Positions 10,836-24,835 are shown, counted from the first letter of the stretch. The stretch: 64,000 nt of DNA from Phorcus lineatus (GCA_921293015.1 OV121085.1:10565731-10629730), one strand, 5' to 3'. Notes: generated from the sequence alone by a model not told the origin. Made by a program: numbers and translations.

Positions 10836-13006
10836 GATATGTGTCAATGATTTTATGTTATCAAATACCCTTTCAAATGCCAGGTCTTACTAAGTTTAAA
10901 CATCTTTGAATTAGTTTTTTCAGAAATATTTTTAGTAATGATAAAACTTTAGAGGTCATACTTGTATATTACACAGCATGAATATTTAGAACTACATCTA
11001 TGTTCTCACATACCATTACTTGCTTTGTTTCAATTCACATGTGGCAAAAATCAAGAAGATGAAAGGAAAGTTTAACCTTTTTAAAAGTTTAACATCACGC
11101 GCTAACGTTCAGCTGATACATGTCTGGTACAACACATACACCCTAATTATTGGTACACTATTCTTATCTTTTCATCTTGACTTCAGATACAGATCGTTAC
11201 TGATATCATTTCTGTCTTTAATTACTACATTAATCAATCAAAGATGTTATACAGGATGTTTTGATATAATTTATTTAAGAAAAAATACCAGTTCATTTAT
11301 CAAACGGGTCTTTAATATAATTTAAGTAGACGACTAGCAAATGTGTCATATTGTCCGGGTTACTTTGACACGACTTAAAGGGGGTGGCAGGGGGGTGAGA
11401 CGAGACAGGGTGAGCGTTACAGGGTGTCCCCCTTGAAATTGGCCTTCATCATATCGTCATCACGGCTGTCAATAACAGCCCTCCCTATGACAAGCTACAA
11501 AAGACGAGATTACACACAACTGAAGACTGACAGACTTCTAGGTAGGGCCGCCATTCTCTGGCTAAATCAAATCTCCACTTTATTACTTATTTTTGTGTTT
11601 CATTTCAAGTTGAGGAAAAGTCTATTTCATCTTTATATTGGAGACGGGTATAGCCTTACGCGTGCCGATACCTTTATCAAACAATAAAGTGGAGCATTGT
11701 AATGTGTTAACTGAAGATAGAGAACTTCAAAGCCGAGGTGAGAGTATGCTTTGATAACGGCGGCGAGGGGTAGTCGTGACTGTCGTCAGTGCACCCCGTA
11801 TAAAGACTCGGCAAGACAGTTTACAAGCCTTCTCCACCCTTAATAGCCACGTTTCATAGCCAAAATTTTATGTACTGTGCGATTAGAAGTCGGATCAAAA
11901 GATCTTGGGACATAAAGGCGAGAAGATGTCTACACCTTAGTCGGGTGAGTCTATAGCCGGGTTAAAATAAGTCCGGATGCGTCACAAGGCAGGTGTCCAG
12001 TTACAATTGGCTGCAAACACGTGTGGTCATTGGTCACTTCGGACATATGTCAAGGGTCAATTTACTTCATTTGAGCCACAGACACCTGTTTAATACATAT
12101 CGGACTGGTCACAGGTCCGGTTTAGTTGGTTGGGATGAAAGTCTGATGTTAATCTAGATTCATTTGGACACAGTTAACAATGTTCAGATCTTCAGATAAC
12201 GGCTGTAACATTTGGTACAGATATCAGACAGAGCTTCATTATATCAGGAAAAAGAAATTAAATCTCCTGGATGGGTTGTCTTCTAACGAATATCTTTCTG
12301 TTAGTGTTAAAATACACATCTCATTATGTAATTAATCTTTCAGAGATTTTGGCCTCTTTAACAAATCAATAAGGTGATCTTAAGTCGCTACGACAAACTT
12401 ACTGTCATGTTAATAAACTTTCGGAAAGGTAGTTTTAATTTTCTTAAGAAGACCCAGTCAAATTAGGAATTCTATTGGGAAAGGAAATAAATTCTTTGGA
12501 ATTTTTACACTGTATAACAATTTAAAATAGGCTTGACACCTAACACTTAATTTTGAAACTAATAGTCTAAAAGTCATGTAATATAAGCGATCGCCACCCG
12601 TTTATGAAGGAACATTTCTATTAAATGTATATTAAAACATCAAATTATAAGACATCGAGACCTAGAAATCTTATACTAAAGCCTCATGAGATTCGTTATT
12701 TGTTGTATGATAGAATTACCGCTTAAACTGTTTGTCCGATTTCTAAAGTCGTGTTGAGTAACAGGAAACATATAATCAATTCCTGAATGCCAGAAAATTC
12801 TTTTCTTCAGCAAGCTGTGTTTGTGGTTGTTTAGTCCCATATTACCCCAAGGTGTTAATACACACATGTAAATTAAAACTCAGGAGAAACACTTCATTTT
12901 TGATGCACTATTTGTTGTGGAGTGCTAAGGCCGCGGCGGAGGGCGTGTTATCATGATTGTGTCAGTCCGCCATGAAAGAGAACACGGTTCGGTGGGAGCT
13001 CGTGAA

Positions 13007-13016
13007 GTCACGTGAC
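13007..13016. promoter_or_regulatory. GTCACGTGAC palindrome (CLEAR-type E-box)
   Basis: This is an exact 10-bp palindrome equal to the TFEB/MITF-family CLEAR consensus. It lies in a GC-richer block (12.92-13.08 kb). A second TCACGTGA is at 13363-13370. Confidence 0.45.
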
Positions 13017-16000
13017 CAACCTGACACCTATCTGGCAAACGATAGCGAGGCTTCACTGTACCGCCAACAAGCGACGAATCAAATACAGAGTGGCAAAATT
13101 ACACTATAAACGTTCCCGTGCAAACAGGTAACGTTTTAAACGTCAGTCACAGAGTATAATTAGAAGGTCTTAAATCGGTTATAATTCCAAGTACCCCCTA
13201 AATCCCAATCCATCAAAAGAAGATAACGATTTATGAGAATTTTACAAGTTTACTAATACCAAACTTTTGAAAACAGACAAATAAACTTCCAAGAACTTTT
13301 ATGTAATATTCATTGGGGCGCATATTTCATCAAAAGAAAAATATTAATTTTGGCAAAGGAAATCACGTGACATATCCAGGTCTCAAAGTATGATATGTTT
13401 TCTTAATCAAAGAAGAGTTTTTTTGAGTATACAGGGCTGTCAAGTGGGATTCCGTTAGACTTATGTTTAAGCCGACAGTCATGCATGTGGCTGACGAGTA
13501 GAATTGAAACCTCCATTTATTGAATATGAAAGGGGACCGCATGGCCATTTTTTCCGGTTATTTGAAAGAGGCCGGCTTAGTAAGTTTGAATTGTTCATCA
13601 CTTATACGATGTCTCCTATTTTCACAGGTCCCTTTGATGTGTCCCCCTCTTTGCCTCCCTGGGAGATTTATTACAGAGCAGCGCCTTTGTCATACACGTC
13701 CTTATTGTAAAATATATCGGCTGATAATAACCCTCGCCTTTGACTTGATTTGTAATTAATCGAATTGTTTTATTTTTAACCAATACAATTATGTAAAGGA
13801 TCTTCCTTTCCAGATAAAAAGTGTTTGTCGTTTGAATTGGCGTTATTGATTTTAAAGATTGCAATAACAGTAGGTGTCATTCCCAATACACGTTGGATCT
13901 AAATGGACATAAAGTGTTCACCATGTAACGAGTTTAATTGAGAAAACGCTAATAATGTTTTGATGAACCGAAAAACGTTTCTAATCGTTTGAGTGTATCG
14001 AAGCGTTTCTCCCAAATTCGGAATACAGACAATGTTTTTAAGATAAATGATCAGAATATTTTTCATTTAAGCAAACTGCAATGCATTCATCAAAGTAAAA
14101 TCAACAACTTTTTAAAATGTTTATACAAAATAAAGTAAATTGTTGCAATGAAATCGATTTAGTTGTATTGGACTATGTTCAGAGTGTTATTTGACATTAT
14201 AATTTCCATAGAGTGTACATTTTTGGATAAGAGCATGTATAACGAATCGATTAATTAATGATGTCAGTCATTGTAAACAATTATAAGAAAAGAAACTTTA
14301 TAATGATGGTTATTACTTTCATTTTCATATTATTGAGCTTTATTTCTATCTTATTTCTGAAAAGATGCAAGCACCGTAAAATAATGTTCTATATACATGT
14401 AGAAGTATGAAACATTACCTCGGAGATAATATACCACAAAAGTTTTCTTCAAAAGATGCTTATTTTACATTCTGTTTTATATGCTTTGTTTTATATTCTT
14501 CAGAATGTATTAGATTTCATAACCAATTTTAATACGTTTCTTCGCGAATGGAAATAACTTTTTCCAGGATATATTTCGTACAAAAACAAAATATTTGACT
14601 TTGAATGGGCACAATGTATCGCTATCAGAAACTACCTTAAATTTGAATGGTTCTAAAACGTTTAATTAGTGAATATCAATCAAATGACGTATACATGCTG
14701 ATGACGTCAGAAAGGTATGATTCCTTTATACTGCAAGATTTGATGGCAGTATGTTCGTTCGAAAATGATAATCTTTCGGTAAAATAAAATAGACACATCT
14801 CTCGTTGAAAAGGAAACAGAGATCAGGCACCTCTCAGATCTCAAACGAAAGTTCCGCGGCATATTTGCAGTATTTTGGGGTCCCTCAGACATGGTTGATG
14901 GCCATTTGTTACGTTTAAAGTAATCAACCATCTCCCGACTAATTGATATCTATGAAAACAAATTTCATCACGTCGGGCCAAACAACAATTCAATCATGCT
15001 TGTGAATATTTATGCAGTGCCATAGTCAAACGTTCTGAGAAGATTATGAGTTATTTTTATAATTTTATATCATTTTAGCAAATCCGAATGAAGGTGATTT
15101 TAACATGCACGTTGGTACCTTTCATACATGTCTATTACAATTAAAATTTCGTTTAAGGTCATTCCATTCATAATCTGCACTCCATTGAAACATCTAGAAC
15201 TTCAATTGGTTAAAATTTATCACAAAATGTTTCAAGGTTCGCCTAATTAATTTCCATGTAGTTAACTCACCATGTAAAAGATGTTTGGGTTATCATCATT
15301 TACGGTTTAGGAACAGGTAATGTGTCAAATAATTATTTGCATATTATTTTCATATAGCTTTTTGTGTAATAACTAAGTACTAAAATAAATGAAAGGTCAC
15401 CATTTTATATTCTTTTAGGTACTGCCAAATAATGGCGGATCCCCGAAGGCTGTCCTTTTCTAATGAATGTAATGTACACTTTTCTCTAAGATCACCGCCC
15501 AAAATGCCTAAGACTTTTTAATCTTGAGATTATGATAAAGCAGTTCATCCAATGAACCTGTTACAAAAACATTTTCAGAAACCATTAGCAATACACTATG
15601 ACTTTCAGGTTTGGAATCTACTGTTACTTTTGAAAAAAGCTTCTGATATGTATTTGTATTGGTAGGAACTCTAACTGTGTTGATGAATAAATTTGATTGG
15701 AAACAATAGTCAGGTAAAATTCAAACTAAGAAAATATCAGCATAGTTATCGTAAAAGTGAATAAATCCATATATGAATTTCAAAATAGTTTTAATAAATA
15801 AGTATATCATCAAATGGCACAGCGAGGTTAAGAAAAAAAATGTTTACTTATTGAAAGTGGACATTTTTTCCAAAGACCAAGTTAGTATCGTTTGTGATGA
15901 TAATATACGTTACATTCTTTATCAAATAAGATGCCAACATAACGACAGACACTCATCTATCTTGTTAGATATCTTTATACCCTTAGTTCGTTTGAATCTG

Positions 16001-18929
16001 TAGTATAGTATTGATTACTTTTGAAATGGGATATCATGAAAGGGCTGAATCTTAAACATTTTATTTAGAGTCTATTACCATCAATGTTTATAACGCATCT
16101 TAACCATCATTAAACAAATTGAAAGCAAATTATTATGTCACCCTGCGTTATAATTATGACATTCTTAAAGGTTCTATTACCATGTGGTAATTGATATCTC
16201 ACCAGTACGTTAGTTGTACGGCAACGGTTGAGATGTTTCTGACATAAATTGAAGGTTTCTATGAAACCCGATAAAAACATTGTAGTTCACAAGGTGATTG
16301 TATATTTTTTCAAAATATCATTTTTAAAGTCATGTGTACAATTCCCTTTTACGTATGCTGTAAGAGTAAATAAAATAAGATAAGTCAAACAAAAGAAGAG
16401 CCACCTTGTCATTGTTTAACACGCTTGGTTATCTCCTGAACGACACATATATAATTTGCGTCAAAATGTCTATGTAATTAATGGGCAAAGAGATCCAGAT
16501 CACTTTGTGTAATAATCACTTTATATCATCATTCTCGTGTACACTGCTGAAATATAAATTGGCATACCAAGTCCTTTGATGTTAAATTTCATGCATCGTT
16601 ACATGTATATTCTGATTTCGAAAGACGTTCAGACCACCCCTAATACTATTTGCTATCATTTTCCCATGATATATTATAACATTTAAGGTAATGATACGAT
16701 TGAAGTGAAGAGCAATTTCATTCTAAGACGTGAAGATTGCAATCACAATGCTGTAACACATTAAAGACGTTACTAAGACGTTTAAGAAAATGAAATGATA
16801 TGCGCTTTGCGCTTTTTATATCTAGGACATGAAATGAACATCAAAATAATGCTATGGTTGCATGGAACATTTATAAAGAAATATTAGGATTCAAAGTTTT
16901 GTTTTAAATTAGGACTTACTTCGATTCAACTTTAAGTTCAATACTATCGACAATAAGTTATAACGAAACGCAATATATATTTCTTAACAAGTGTTGTCAT
17001 GCATCAACAAGCACAATGATATTTATATATCAAGACAGGGGCGGATATACATGTAACTTTTTGAGCAAGGAGGGATGCACATTTCAAATGTATTACTACT
17101 GTTTTAGTTGAAGAGGATGATTTTGAGTTGGGGTGAGGATGCAGGTATTAATATGGGTTTATAAACTGCCATCTAAATATGACTACTTTTTTTTTACCTA
17201 AATATGCAAATGGGGGAGGAGGTCTTGGTGTGACCGGTTGGGGGGATGGTTATGATCCGTATTTTTTAAAATTTCTTGAAACTAATTATACTTACGCTGA
17301 TTAGGGGAATAGGGACTGGATGTTATATACTGTGATACTGTATATTGATTCTTATTACGGCAAATGGAAAAAAATCCTATCTTAAATTTATTATATATAA
17401 GTTTTTAAAATTGCTTGATTGTTAACTCAGCCGCTGTGGGCCTGCGGCATGTTAGTAGATGTTCGGTGCAATGGTGTCTCAAGTACACGGGTTTGAGACG
17501 GCATTTGCATGTTCCTAAATCATTGGCAGATTAAAATTTGAAAATAGAGGCTTTTTTAAACGTAATGGTGACTAAATACTTTGACTTTAACTGAAACCCA
17601 ATAATCTTATCTTATGTGTGATGGATAATATCAAGATAATTTCCCCGGGTTAGAGGACATTATCAGGATAACTCCCCAAGGTAGAGGGACATTAAGATGA
17701 TTAAGATAAGTGCCTGGGGATGCTTGATTGATTCAGAAATTCCAAAAATAGTGTCCCGCAAGAACAATAGAATGGCGATACCGAAGGTCTATGGTATAAG
17801 GTACACGATTGTTTTGTAACACACTTCTACTGTGAGCATATCGAATACATTACACGAAATACATATCTACAAGTCCAAAGTTCAAAGTATACCTACTCGA
17901 ATCACACAATTCCTTACAATTATGTGTCAAAGAGTCTTCAGTGGTCGGTTCCTACTTTAACACCTGGGTGAGTTATGGTATATCATCAAAGATTTCCTCA
18001 CCTGCCACGTGTTTTGGTACTCAGTAGATGTAAATACCACTTAGCGAAACGAAAACAAGGATTCTTCAAGCCTCTCGAAGCAAGAGAAACAAGGGTTCTC
18101 GAGCACTCTCCAAGTGGATGAGTGGATTTCTGCTAGCTTGAGGACCTTCTCGAGGAGAGCCAGTAGCTACATGAAAGAAGATAGGTATATCGAAGTCAGC
18201 AGGTACATACACATACCTGGTCGAGTGGTGATCGATAATTGATTGAAAGGAATGGCTGAAACCTTGGTGTTGACACTGCCTGATTCAAACCTACTGCTTC
18301 TATTGGCCGTTTTATGGGAACGTTGTAACTGTGTCTGCGCTGTCTACTGACTATGCTGACCATTATTTAAAATTTGGAAGTCGAACTGTAATGTTTTATG
18401 TCTTGTTTAAGCGAACCGAAGGGATGACTAAAACTCGGTAATGGAATTCTTTACCTCAGGCATACTGCTTCTGCTTGCAGTGAATCGAAGTCCAACGGTT
18501 CATTTACATGTAAACTACATTTGGCCTATGAAGAACCAACAACCCGCATGTTATCTTTGTCTTCCAAAGATAATTTTTCAAAATAACATTTGTCAGGTTT
18601 TCAATCCAAATTTCAATTTCAAAAACATGCCTGACACCTTGTTTTGAAAAAATACTGAACCTAGTTACAGTTAATACTTCCTTATCAAATAATACAATTG
18701 GTAAAATATAAAACATTTGTTTCTAAATATCAAGCTAATATCAGACAATGATAAATTTTCCAAAATTCGTTGTAGTTTGCAACTGTAATCACTATTGAAT
18801 TTGATCCATGAAGCTTACTTTGATTAATTTCATTTCATTTCTCTCCTTAGCTGTTTAACAAAATATATATACAAATACTCAGGTCAACGAATGAATAAAT
18901 AGAAGAATGACCTTTGAGACTGACAGGTG

Positions 18930-18952
18930 TGCAAATAGGGAGATATTTGCAT
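18930..18952. promoter_or_regulatory. Inverted octamer (POU) pair
   Basis: TGCAAAT (18930-18936) and ATTTGCAT (18945-18952) face each other across 8 bp, forming an inverted pair of octamer-type POU sites. The element follows AGGTGTG, a T-box half-site-like sequence, at 18925. Confidence 0.35.
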
Positions 18953-19094
18953 CTACCTGGGGTCATCTAAGTTGACCTTTGAGAGGGTACGGGGTAAGAC
19001 TAAGAAAGACATAAGCGCACAAATCCCCCACCCACCCCACAACGCGTGTTAAATGTACGTGACTCCTATACAGAGAGGTAGTGAGGCAAGAGAA

Positions 19095-19109
19095 GGGGGG
19101 GGGGGGGGG
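19095..19109 (+). repeat. Poly(G) run of 15
   Basis: Fifteen consecutive G residues follow a purine-rich GAGGCAAGAGAA stretch. Its length may be unreliable in the assembly. Confidence 0.9.
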
Positions 19110-20950
19110 AAGCTTCTATGCAAGTATACGCCGTCACACGACATCTAGCGTCAGAGACCAAGAATGCCAAGAATTTTGGCTATTCAGAGGAGACTGAGAG
19201 TTGTCAGTCGTAGTCTTTGTCAGCTATTAATACCGTAGTTCTTATATCAAACAAAGAACCTTACGATAAAGTTATTGATGCCATTTGATACGGATTTACA
19301 ACTATATCATTGTAGTGTTTTACTGTTGCATCACACTTTAGATGGGGTTTCGAAAAGGAAACCCTATCCCATTCGCTGAATATTAACTAGAAACCGATAA
19401 CGTCTTATGTAATAGTCAAATCAATTTGGGTTTTTGTTTCGTAGTAAAGTATCGGACCCAAACATTTATGCTCGAAGAAAAGTTTATCAAACTAAACAAA
19501 TAGAATTGCAAACCTCTGAAAGATTAGATGACTTACTGACTTCAAAGTAGCTGCGGTATGAAAAGTCGGTAATCAGAGACGGGTTGCATTTCTTTCCTTT
19601 CTAGGATAATTTATATAATAAATATCCAATCTATCTTTCATTGTTTGGGCCGATGCTTTTGTGGGATAGTGCGAGTGTTTTCAGCGACTTTTGAAATGCT
19701 TCAATCAATGTTAATCCAATTTTGAATATATATAAAAAATTAGAATGATACAAAAATTTCTTTTTAACAAAATACCACACTTACCATAACTCGGTTGTGG
19801 GACAAAATGTAACCCCTGGAGCCTAGAAAAGTCCATACAGTATATAACGGGATCGAAGACTTCTGACGAGTTTGCTGTTAAATCTGCTATGAATAACTTT
19901 AAAAATCCCTCAAGAGCATTAAGTTTGAAAATGCAGGATATAAAGGAATGGGTGTTTGTAAAAGGAAATTAACTATGACGGTAGACAAACACCTGGTATT
20001 AACACGGTATCATGTGAGCGATTTAGCTATTGTTAAGCTCCGCTTGGGCAATATTTCAGCCATTAGCGGCGTGTAGCGGTGTTGACCTAAGCAAGGGGGC
20101 ACATATGATGTTCCTCTACATGAATTGTGGTACTCATTTAAGATGCTATGGTATTTTGGTAACACTGACAATATTGCTGTCACCATGCGAGCTTCCAAGA
20201 AGTTGCAAATATCACTGAATTGATACGGATTTACGACTAATGACATTGGCTCCATTATCTTAATATCAGGAACTACGGTATTAGGTTGCTGTAACCAGGC
20301 GACGCAGCCACGCTGCATTGTAACGCTGGTCGCTCTTCTCCAGGTGTTAGGAACATGAAAGAGCCGCCAACACAATATCATTGCTTAACTTTCACGATTT
20401 ACCCTGCACTGTTGTAACTGAATAAGTACTATGTTCGGAGGTGTTGGATCTGGCGGCGTCACGAATTGTTCCTCAAATACAGTAATCTAAGAAAGTAAAT
20501 ATACTTGTTTTCATCGTGTGGTTAAAGCTCTTCACCTGTTTGATTCCCGAAGTGCGCAGTTCGATATCTAAGCCAAATGGTAACTACAACTCTTTGCAGG
20601 TATATTCTGTTGTAGCCCACTTACAAATACCAATACTCGATATCACGATTTGCTTGTTTGCGTAGTATGCGTTTGTGTTTATCACAGAATGCATATTGAC
20701 GTAGAAATGCATATTTTACCTTATACGAGCATCATAGCCGTATACATCCGAAATGAGTTGCTGTTGAAAGAGACTCAGTTTAAAAACTTCAGATTGACGA
20801 TTCAATACTTATTTCTCTGTGATTTTGCTTCGACCATTAATTTCCTTCAATATATCTTCAAAGGTTAAATAAGCCATTCATCGGTTTAAACAATCCGTAT
20901 TTCCTCTGAGTAAAATAACAAAGAAAATCTACTCAGTGAAATAACTCATA

Positions 20951-20990
20951 TGACGTCATTCGTGACGTAAAAAACAATTGAATGACGTCA
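20951..20990. promoter_or_regulatory. Cluster of cAMP-response-element palindromes
   Basis: Two perfect TGACGTCA sites (20951-20958 and 20983-20990) flank GTGACGTAA (20962-20970) within 40 bp. These are consensus CREB/ATF/AP-1-family sites. No gene start is visible nearby; the closest identified gene end is 11 kb away. Confidence 0.5.
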
Positions 20991-22530
20991 TGAGCGAAGC
21001 GGTCTTGCTACACGTTTCATTCAATTAAGTTCATCTACAATGTTTTTGGAATATGATGAATAGAATACTTGACATTTCCCGTAAAATTCTCGTATATCTC
21101 ATTTCGTGAAGTAGAACATGACATGTGTACAATCATGGATGCGTCATTTGTGAAAAGATACTGCACTCGATGAAATATACATGATAGTCTACGATAAATG
21201 TCAAATATGCTTCATTTTTTTTATTGATGATGTCAATCAAAACTCAAAATGCAGTTTTTAATATCCCAACTATTTTTCAAATCAAAGATTTCTTACTTCT
21301 ACTACATTGTCGTGCAGGAGATTTACATGAGACTAACAAATTTCATTATTCGACCTTTTGATGGTGTTTACCATGGTACCTCATTTATAGAAAATGTTAT
21401 GCGTGAAATGTTGCATTTGACCTCTGTTGTAATACGAGCTATTCTCGGGCCTCCGGCAGGTTCCCCTAGAGGCAAAAACCTGCAACATGAATTACCTTGC
21501 AATATTTCAGACAAAGTAATAACCGCACGCACAAATAACTTATTTATTGACATCAAGGCCTATGCAGTGATGCTGTCGCTAAAGAAGGTGACTTTGTTCT
21601 TTGAATAAAGATTCAAAGTGTAAATTCGAATAAAGTGCAGTTTTCCCGGAAATAAGTGAGGTTTCTCAAGTGATCACTTATGAAAGGGCATGGCAGATCG
21701 ATCAAATGTGGCGCCTACATTTCTAGACCGAGAAACGCTCGTATTAGGCCAGAGGTTGTATGAGAATTCATGACGGAACTACATCTGTGTGGAGGGAATG
21801 GTGCACATGAAGATCTTGTAGAATATTTTATTCTTTAGTTAAGTAGTTTATTCGTGACAACTTCAATGTAAACTAGTTTTGAACAAAGGCAATAATCGAT
21901 GACCTATCACTGTTTCACTATGATTGATTTCGACTATTGATAAATATATCATATTTGAAAAGAGCTATCAATAATGTTTTTATTTTTAGCAGTGTAGAAA
22001 CATTCATACACAAAAGAAAATACTCCATAAAAATATAGCAATTTTATACAGCAATAAGATTTGTAATTGAATATAATGGCGTAACTATAACATTTTATAC
22101 ACTATTGATCGTAATTTGATTTTGAATTAAAGATTGGAAATTGATTGAGATTTAAGTATAGATATTTTACAGAATTGTGTCAGTTTGAGCCTGAAGCTGT
22201 GCAGTCCCCCAGTGCCAAATTCAGAATTACCAAAAGACAGGCAGATCAAAACGATACAATATATGGTTCATTAATTATGGGTAAATAGAGCCCATCGATC
22301 GATGATAGTCATATGGTCTAGAGAACAGGGAAAGGTAGAAACTTCTATTAATAGATATTCAATGTTTGGTAAAAAAACGAAAGGTAAAGGTACACTTATG
22401 CACCTAGAAGTAATTTGAAATACAAAGAAGGAAAACAAGCACATTATGTAAGTTTAATGAAATTAAAGATTTGGTACCATTTTCATTTTCTTCTTGCGAT
22501 ACTTGATCTGGGTTATAGGAAATATCATGA

Positions 22531-22640
22531 TTTATATCATATAAGAGGCTAAATAGATAAATAAATGAAATAATAGATATAAATAAATAATCTCTTCAAT
22601 AAATTTCTAATAACATATCACATACAGAAAGGATAAGTGG
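22531..22640 (+). repeat. Copy 1 of a 110-bp AT-rich direct repeat
   Basis: The shared order is ATATCATATAAGAGGCTAAA, TAGATAAATAAAT, ATAAATAAATAATCTCTT, TTTCTAATAACATAT and ACATACAGAA. It matches 23632-23745 along its length with few mismatches. Confidence 0.8.
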
Positions 22641-23631
22641 AAGAAAAAATCATTTTGCTATTTGAAAGGAGCAAAATAATATTCCTGTGATTGATGTCAC
22701 CCACAATTAGCAATCTACAGAAGTTATTTGAAATCTATTCATCACTGCATTTTGACATCTGATAAATTCAACATTTCATCAGCACGTTTATATCATGACT
22801 GCTAAACAAACGAATTGATATCCACGCAGTGCCACTCATGTATCTGTCTGTCTGTGTGTCTCTCTGTATCTTGAACGCTGAATGTGAATCAAGCATGTGG
22901 GTCTATCAAATCATCTGTAAATATCCACCCACATTATATTGTAGTTCGTGAACTGAATTTTTCATGAATGAATCATATTCCAATCGCATAATGGAATGGT
23001 TCATGTCTGGGTTTGTTGTCAATAAACTATCTGTGTCATTAGTTAGGAGTGAAATTATTGTAGGTGAGTGGAACAATTCCAACCTTTCAGAGCCAACATC
23101 CGGAATCTAACCCGCTTGAAGCGGGCGATGAGCAGACACTCTTATAAACAAAATTATCAGACATTTCCGTTTCTAACTTTTGTGTATATTCATTTGTACA
23201 ATAGTGCCAAAGAGAACTTTTTGATTAAAACACGTTTATCTTTAATAAGATCTCGACCGATGGATAAGAAACCCTTCGATTCTGATAAGCATAGGAAACA
23301 TCTTGTTTTCAAAACATTTTCATTATCGGTTTTACTGTTATGTTTCAGTTAGCTTCTGTGAACGATTTCTGCAAGGTATAACTGGAGAAAAATGTAAATG
23401 TCCCAGACATTTTGTTTTAATGTTTTTACATTTTCGATTAGAGATACATAAGCTATCTGATGTCGAAGGTTACTAGTGCCGAGATCTTTTTCATTCGAAA
23501 CTAAAGTACATTCAGTATCTAAAAAATAGATATTAGATATTTATGTAAGAGAAGAGCCTCGGAAAAATTGGAGTTTTCACATCTAGACAAGCTCTTTAAG
23601 AAGTTACATTCAGGAACAACAGTCTTTGGTT

Positions 23632-23745
23632 TATTATTATATCATATTAGAGGCTAAATAGATAAATAAATAAGATAATATATATAAATAAATAATCTCT
23701 TTGATAAATTTCTAATAACATATTACATACAGAATGGATAATTGG
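23632..23745 (+). repeat. Copy 2 of the 110-bp AT-rich direct repeat
   Basis: It is homologous to 22531-22640, 1.1 kb upstream, in the same orientation. It could be a segmental duplication or two insertions of one element; no target-site duplications were obvious. Confidence 0.8.
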
Positions 23746-24283
23746 TTTAGAATATTGTTACTAACAATTATAAACACGTCATTCGGAAACATTTTCATAT
23801 GATTTTTGTATTTTCTTGTGATAAGGTTCCCTTTTCTTGTTTAAAAAAAGATCTTTCACATCACCATGCTTTCATCCCTTAGAAAAACTATATCTCAATC
23901 ATTTACCTTCTAATGTTTAAAAAAAACATCCTGTTTTAAAACCTTGTAAATTTTTATAGAGAACCGGAGGTATTCTCAATGCCAACTATTTCGTAAAGAA
24001 CAAAAATGGTATCTATTATCTTATGCCACTGTTATGCTATTTAAATGTTTTGCTCTAAAAATGTCGTGTCAAAACTGTATTTGTTCCTGCTTTTGTTGCG
24101 AGTGTCAGAAGAGATTCTCATGCTAATCAGATCGACTGGTCACTCAGCTGACATTTGAACTCTGACCTGGTCACTTTGGCCTTGGTCTGAACACCCAGGT
24201 GTAAATGAGAGATTTGTATAGTGTCTATTAACATGTGTAATATACGCCACAGGTAAGCTGGTTACCTGAGCTTTCTCACCTGT

Positions 24284-24298
24284 CCACTAGGTGGCGTT
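24284..24298 (+). promoter_or_regulatory. CTCF-like motif
   Basis: CCACTAGGTGGCGTT closely fits the CTCF core (CCACYAGRKGGCGCT-like). It ends a GC-richer block (24.12-24.31 kb), which also has AGGTGTAA, resembling a T-box half-site, at about 24197. Only a binding assay could confirm occupancy. Confidence 0.4.
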
Positions 24299-24439
24299 AG
24301 ACGAGCCATCACCCCCCGGCTACAACTAGGATGTATGTGTGAAGTAGTGGCAACATTTAGAAGAAATTTGGATAGGTACAGACGGAATGTATACACTCCA
24401 TATGGTGCCCATTGTTCTTAAGCTGTTACTAAGACAGAA

Positions 24440-24835
24440 ACTCCTTGCGTAATAATGCATTTGGTTATCTACCGGTTCGGTATACCTGTGAGAAAGTTCG
24501 AGTCTTCTTATTTTATGAAAAATACTTGACAATTTTATCATGGTGAAGAAATCACTCATCGTTTTAACAATGCATTTTGTTTATCTACAACTTTGGTATA
24601 TATAAGATTTTACTAAGGCAGAAACTCCTTGTGAAATTTTGTTATCGACTGGTTTGGTATAGCTGTGAGAAAGGAGGGTCCTTTAAAATGCATTTTGAAA
24701 ATGCTCAACATTGTTTCAATGAGAGACAAAGCACTCATAGTTCTTTATAATACTTTTTGGTTATCTACTGGTTTGGTATAACTGTGAAAAAGAACCGGGC
24801 CTCTTGTATTATATCATAAGAAAGAAACAACTCAT
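24440..24835 (+). repeat. Two-level tandem repeat, period about 180 bp
   Basis: The motif GGTTATCTACYGGTTYGGTATA occurs near 24461, 24578, 24640 and 24758, so the spacing alternates 118, 62 and 118 bp. The 180-bp higher-order unit also shares CTAAGRCAGAAACTCCTTG, CTGTGAGAAAG and ACTCATMGTT blocks. Confidence 0.75.

Larger units (their letters stand above)
10850..22530. other. Intergenic, with scattered GC-richer blocks
   Basis: No supportable gene. GC-richer patches occur at 11.75-12.12 kb and 12.92-13.08 kb, the latter with the CLEAR-type E-box. Between 17100 and 19100 there are mixed-composition segments, a poly(G) run and the octamer pair. Open frames reach 123 codons at most (20010-20381, minus) without domains. 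Confidence 0.55.

Noticed and set aside
10413-10850. Repetitive open frames of 71-89 codons with Pro-Val-Met repeats
   Set aside because: They are translations of the 12-bp minisatellite.
17430-17520. Possible tRNA-derived SINE (GC-rich stretch with GGGTTTGAGAC resembling a B box)
   Set aside because: The A box and cloverleaf could not be fitted, and no second copy was seen in the window.
20010-20381. 123-codon minus-strand open frame
   Set aside because: No recognised motif, and it overlaps a plus-strand frame of 62 codons. Length is compatible with chance in a GC-richer patch.
21249-21608. 119-codon plus-strand open frame
   Set aside because: No domain, and a 62-codon opposite-strand frame overlaps it. 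The composition shift is modest and there is no splice support.
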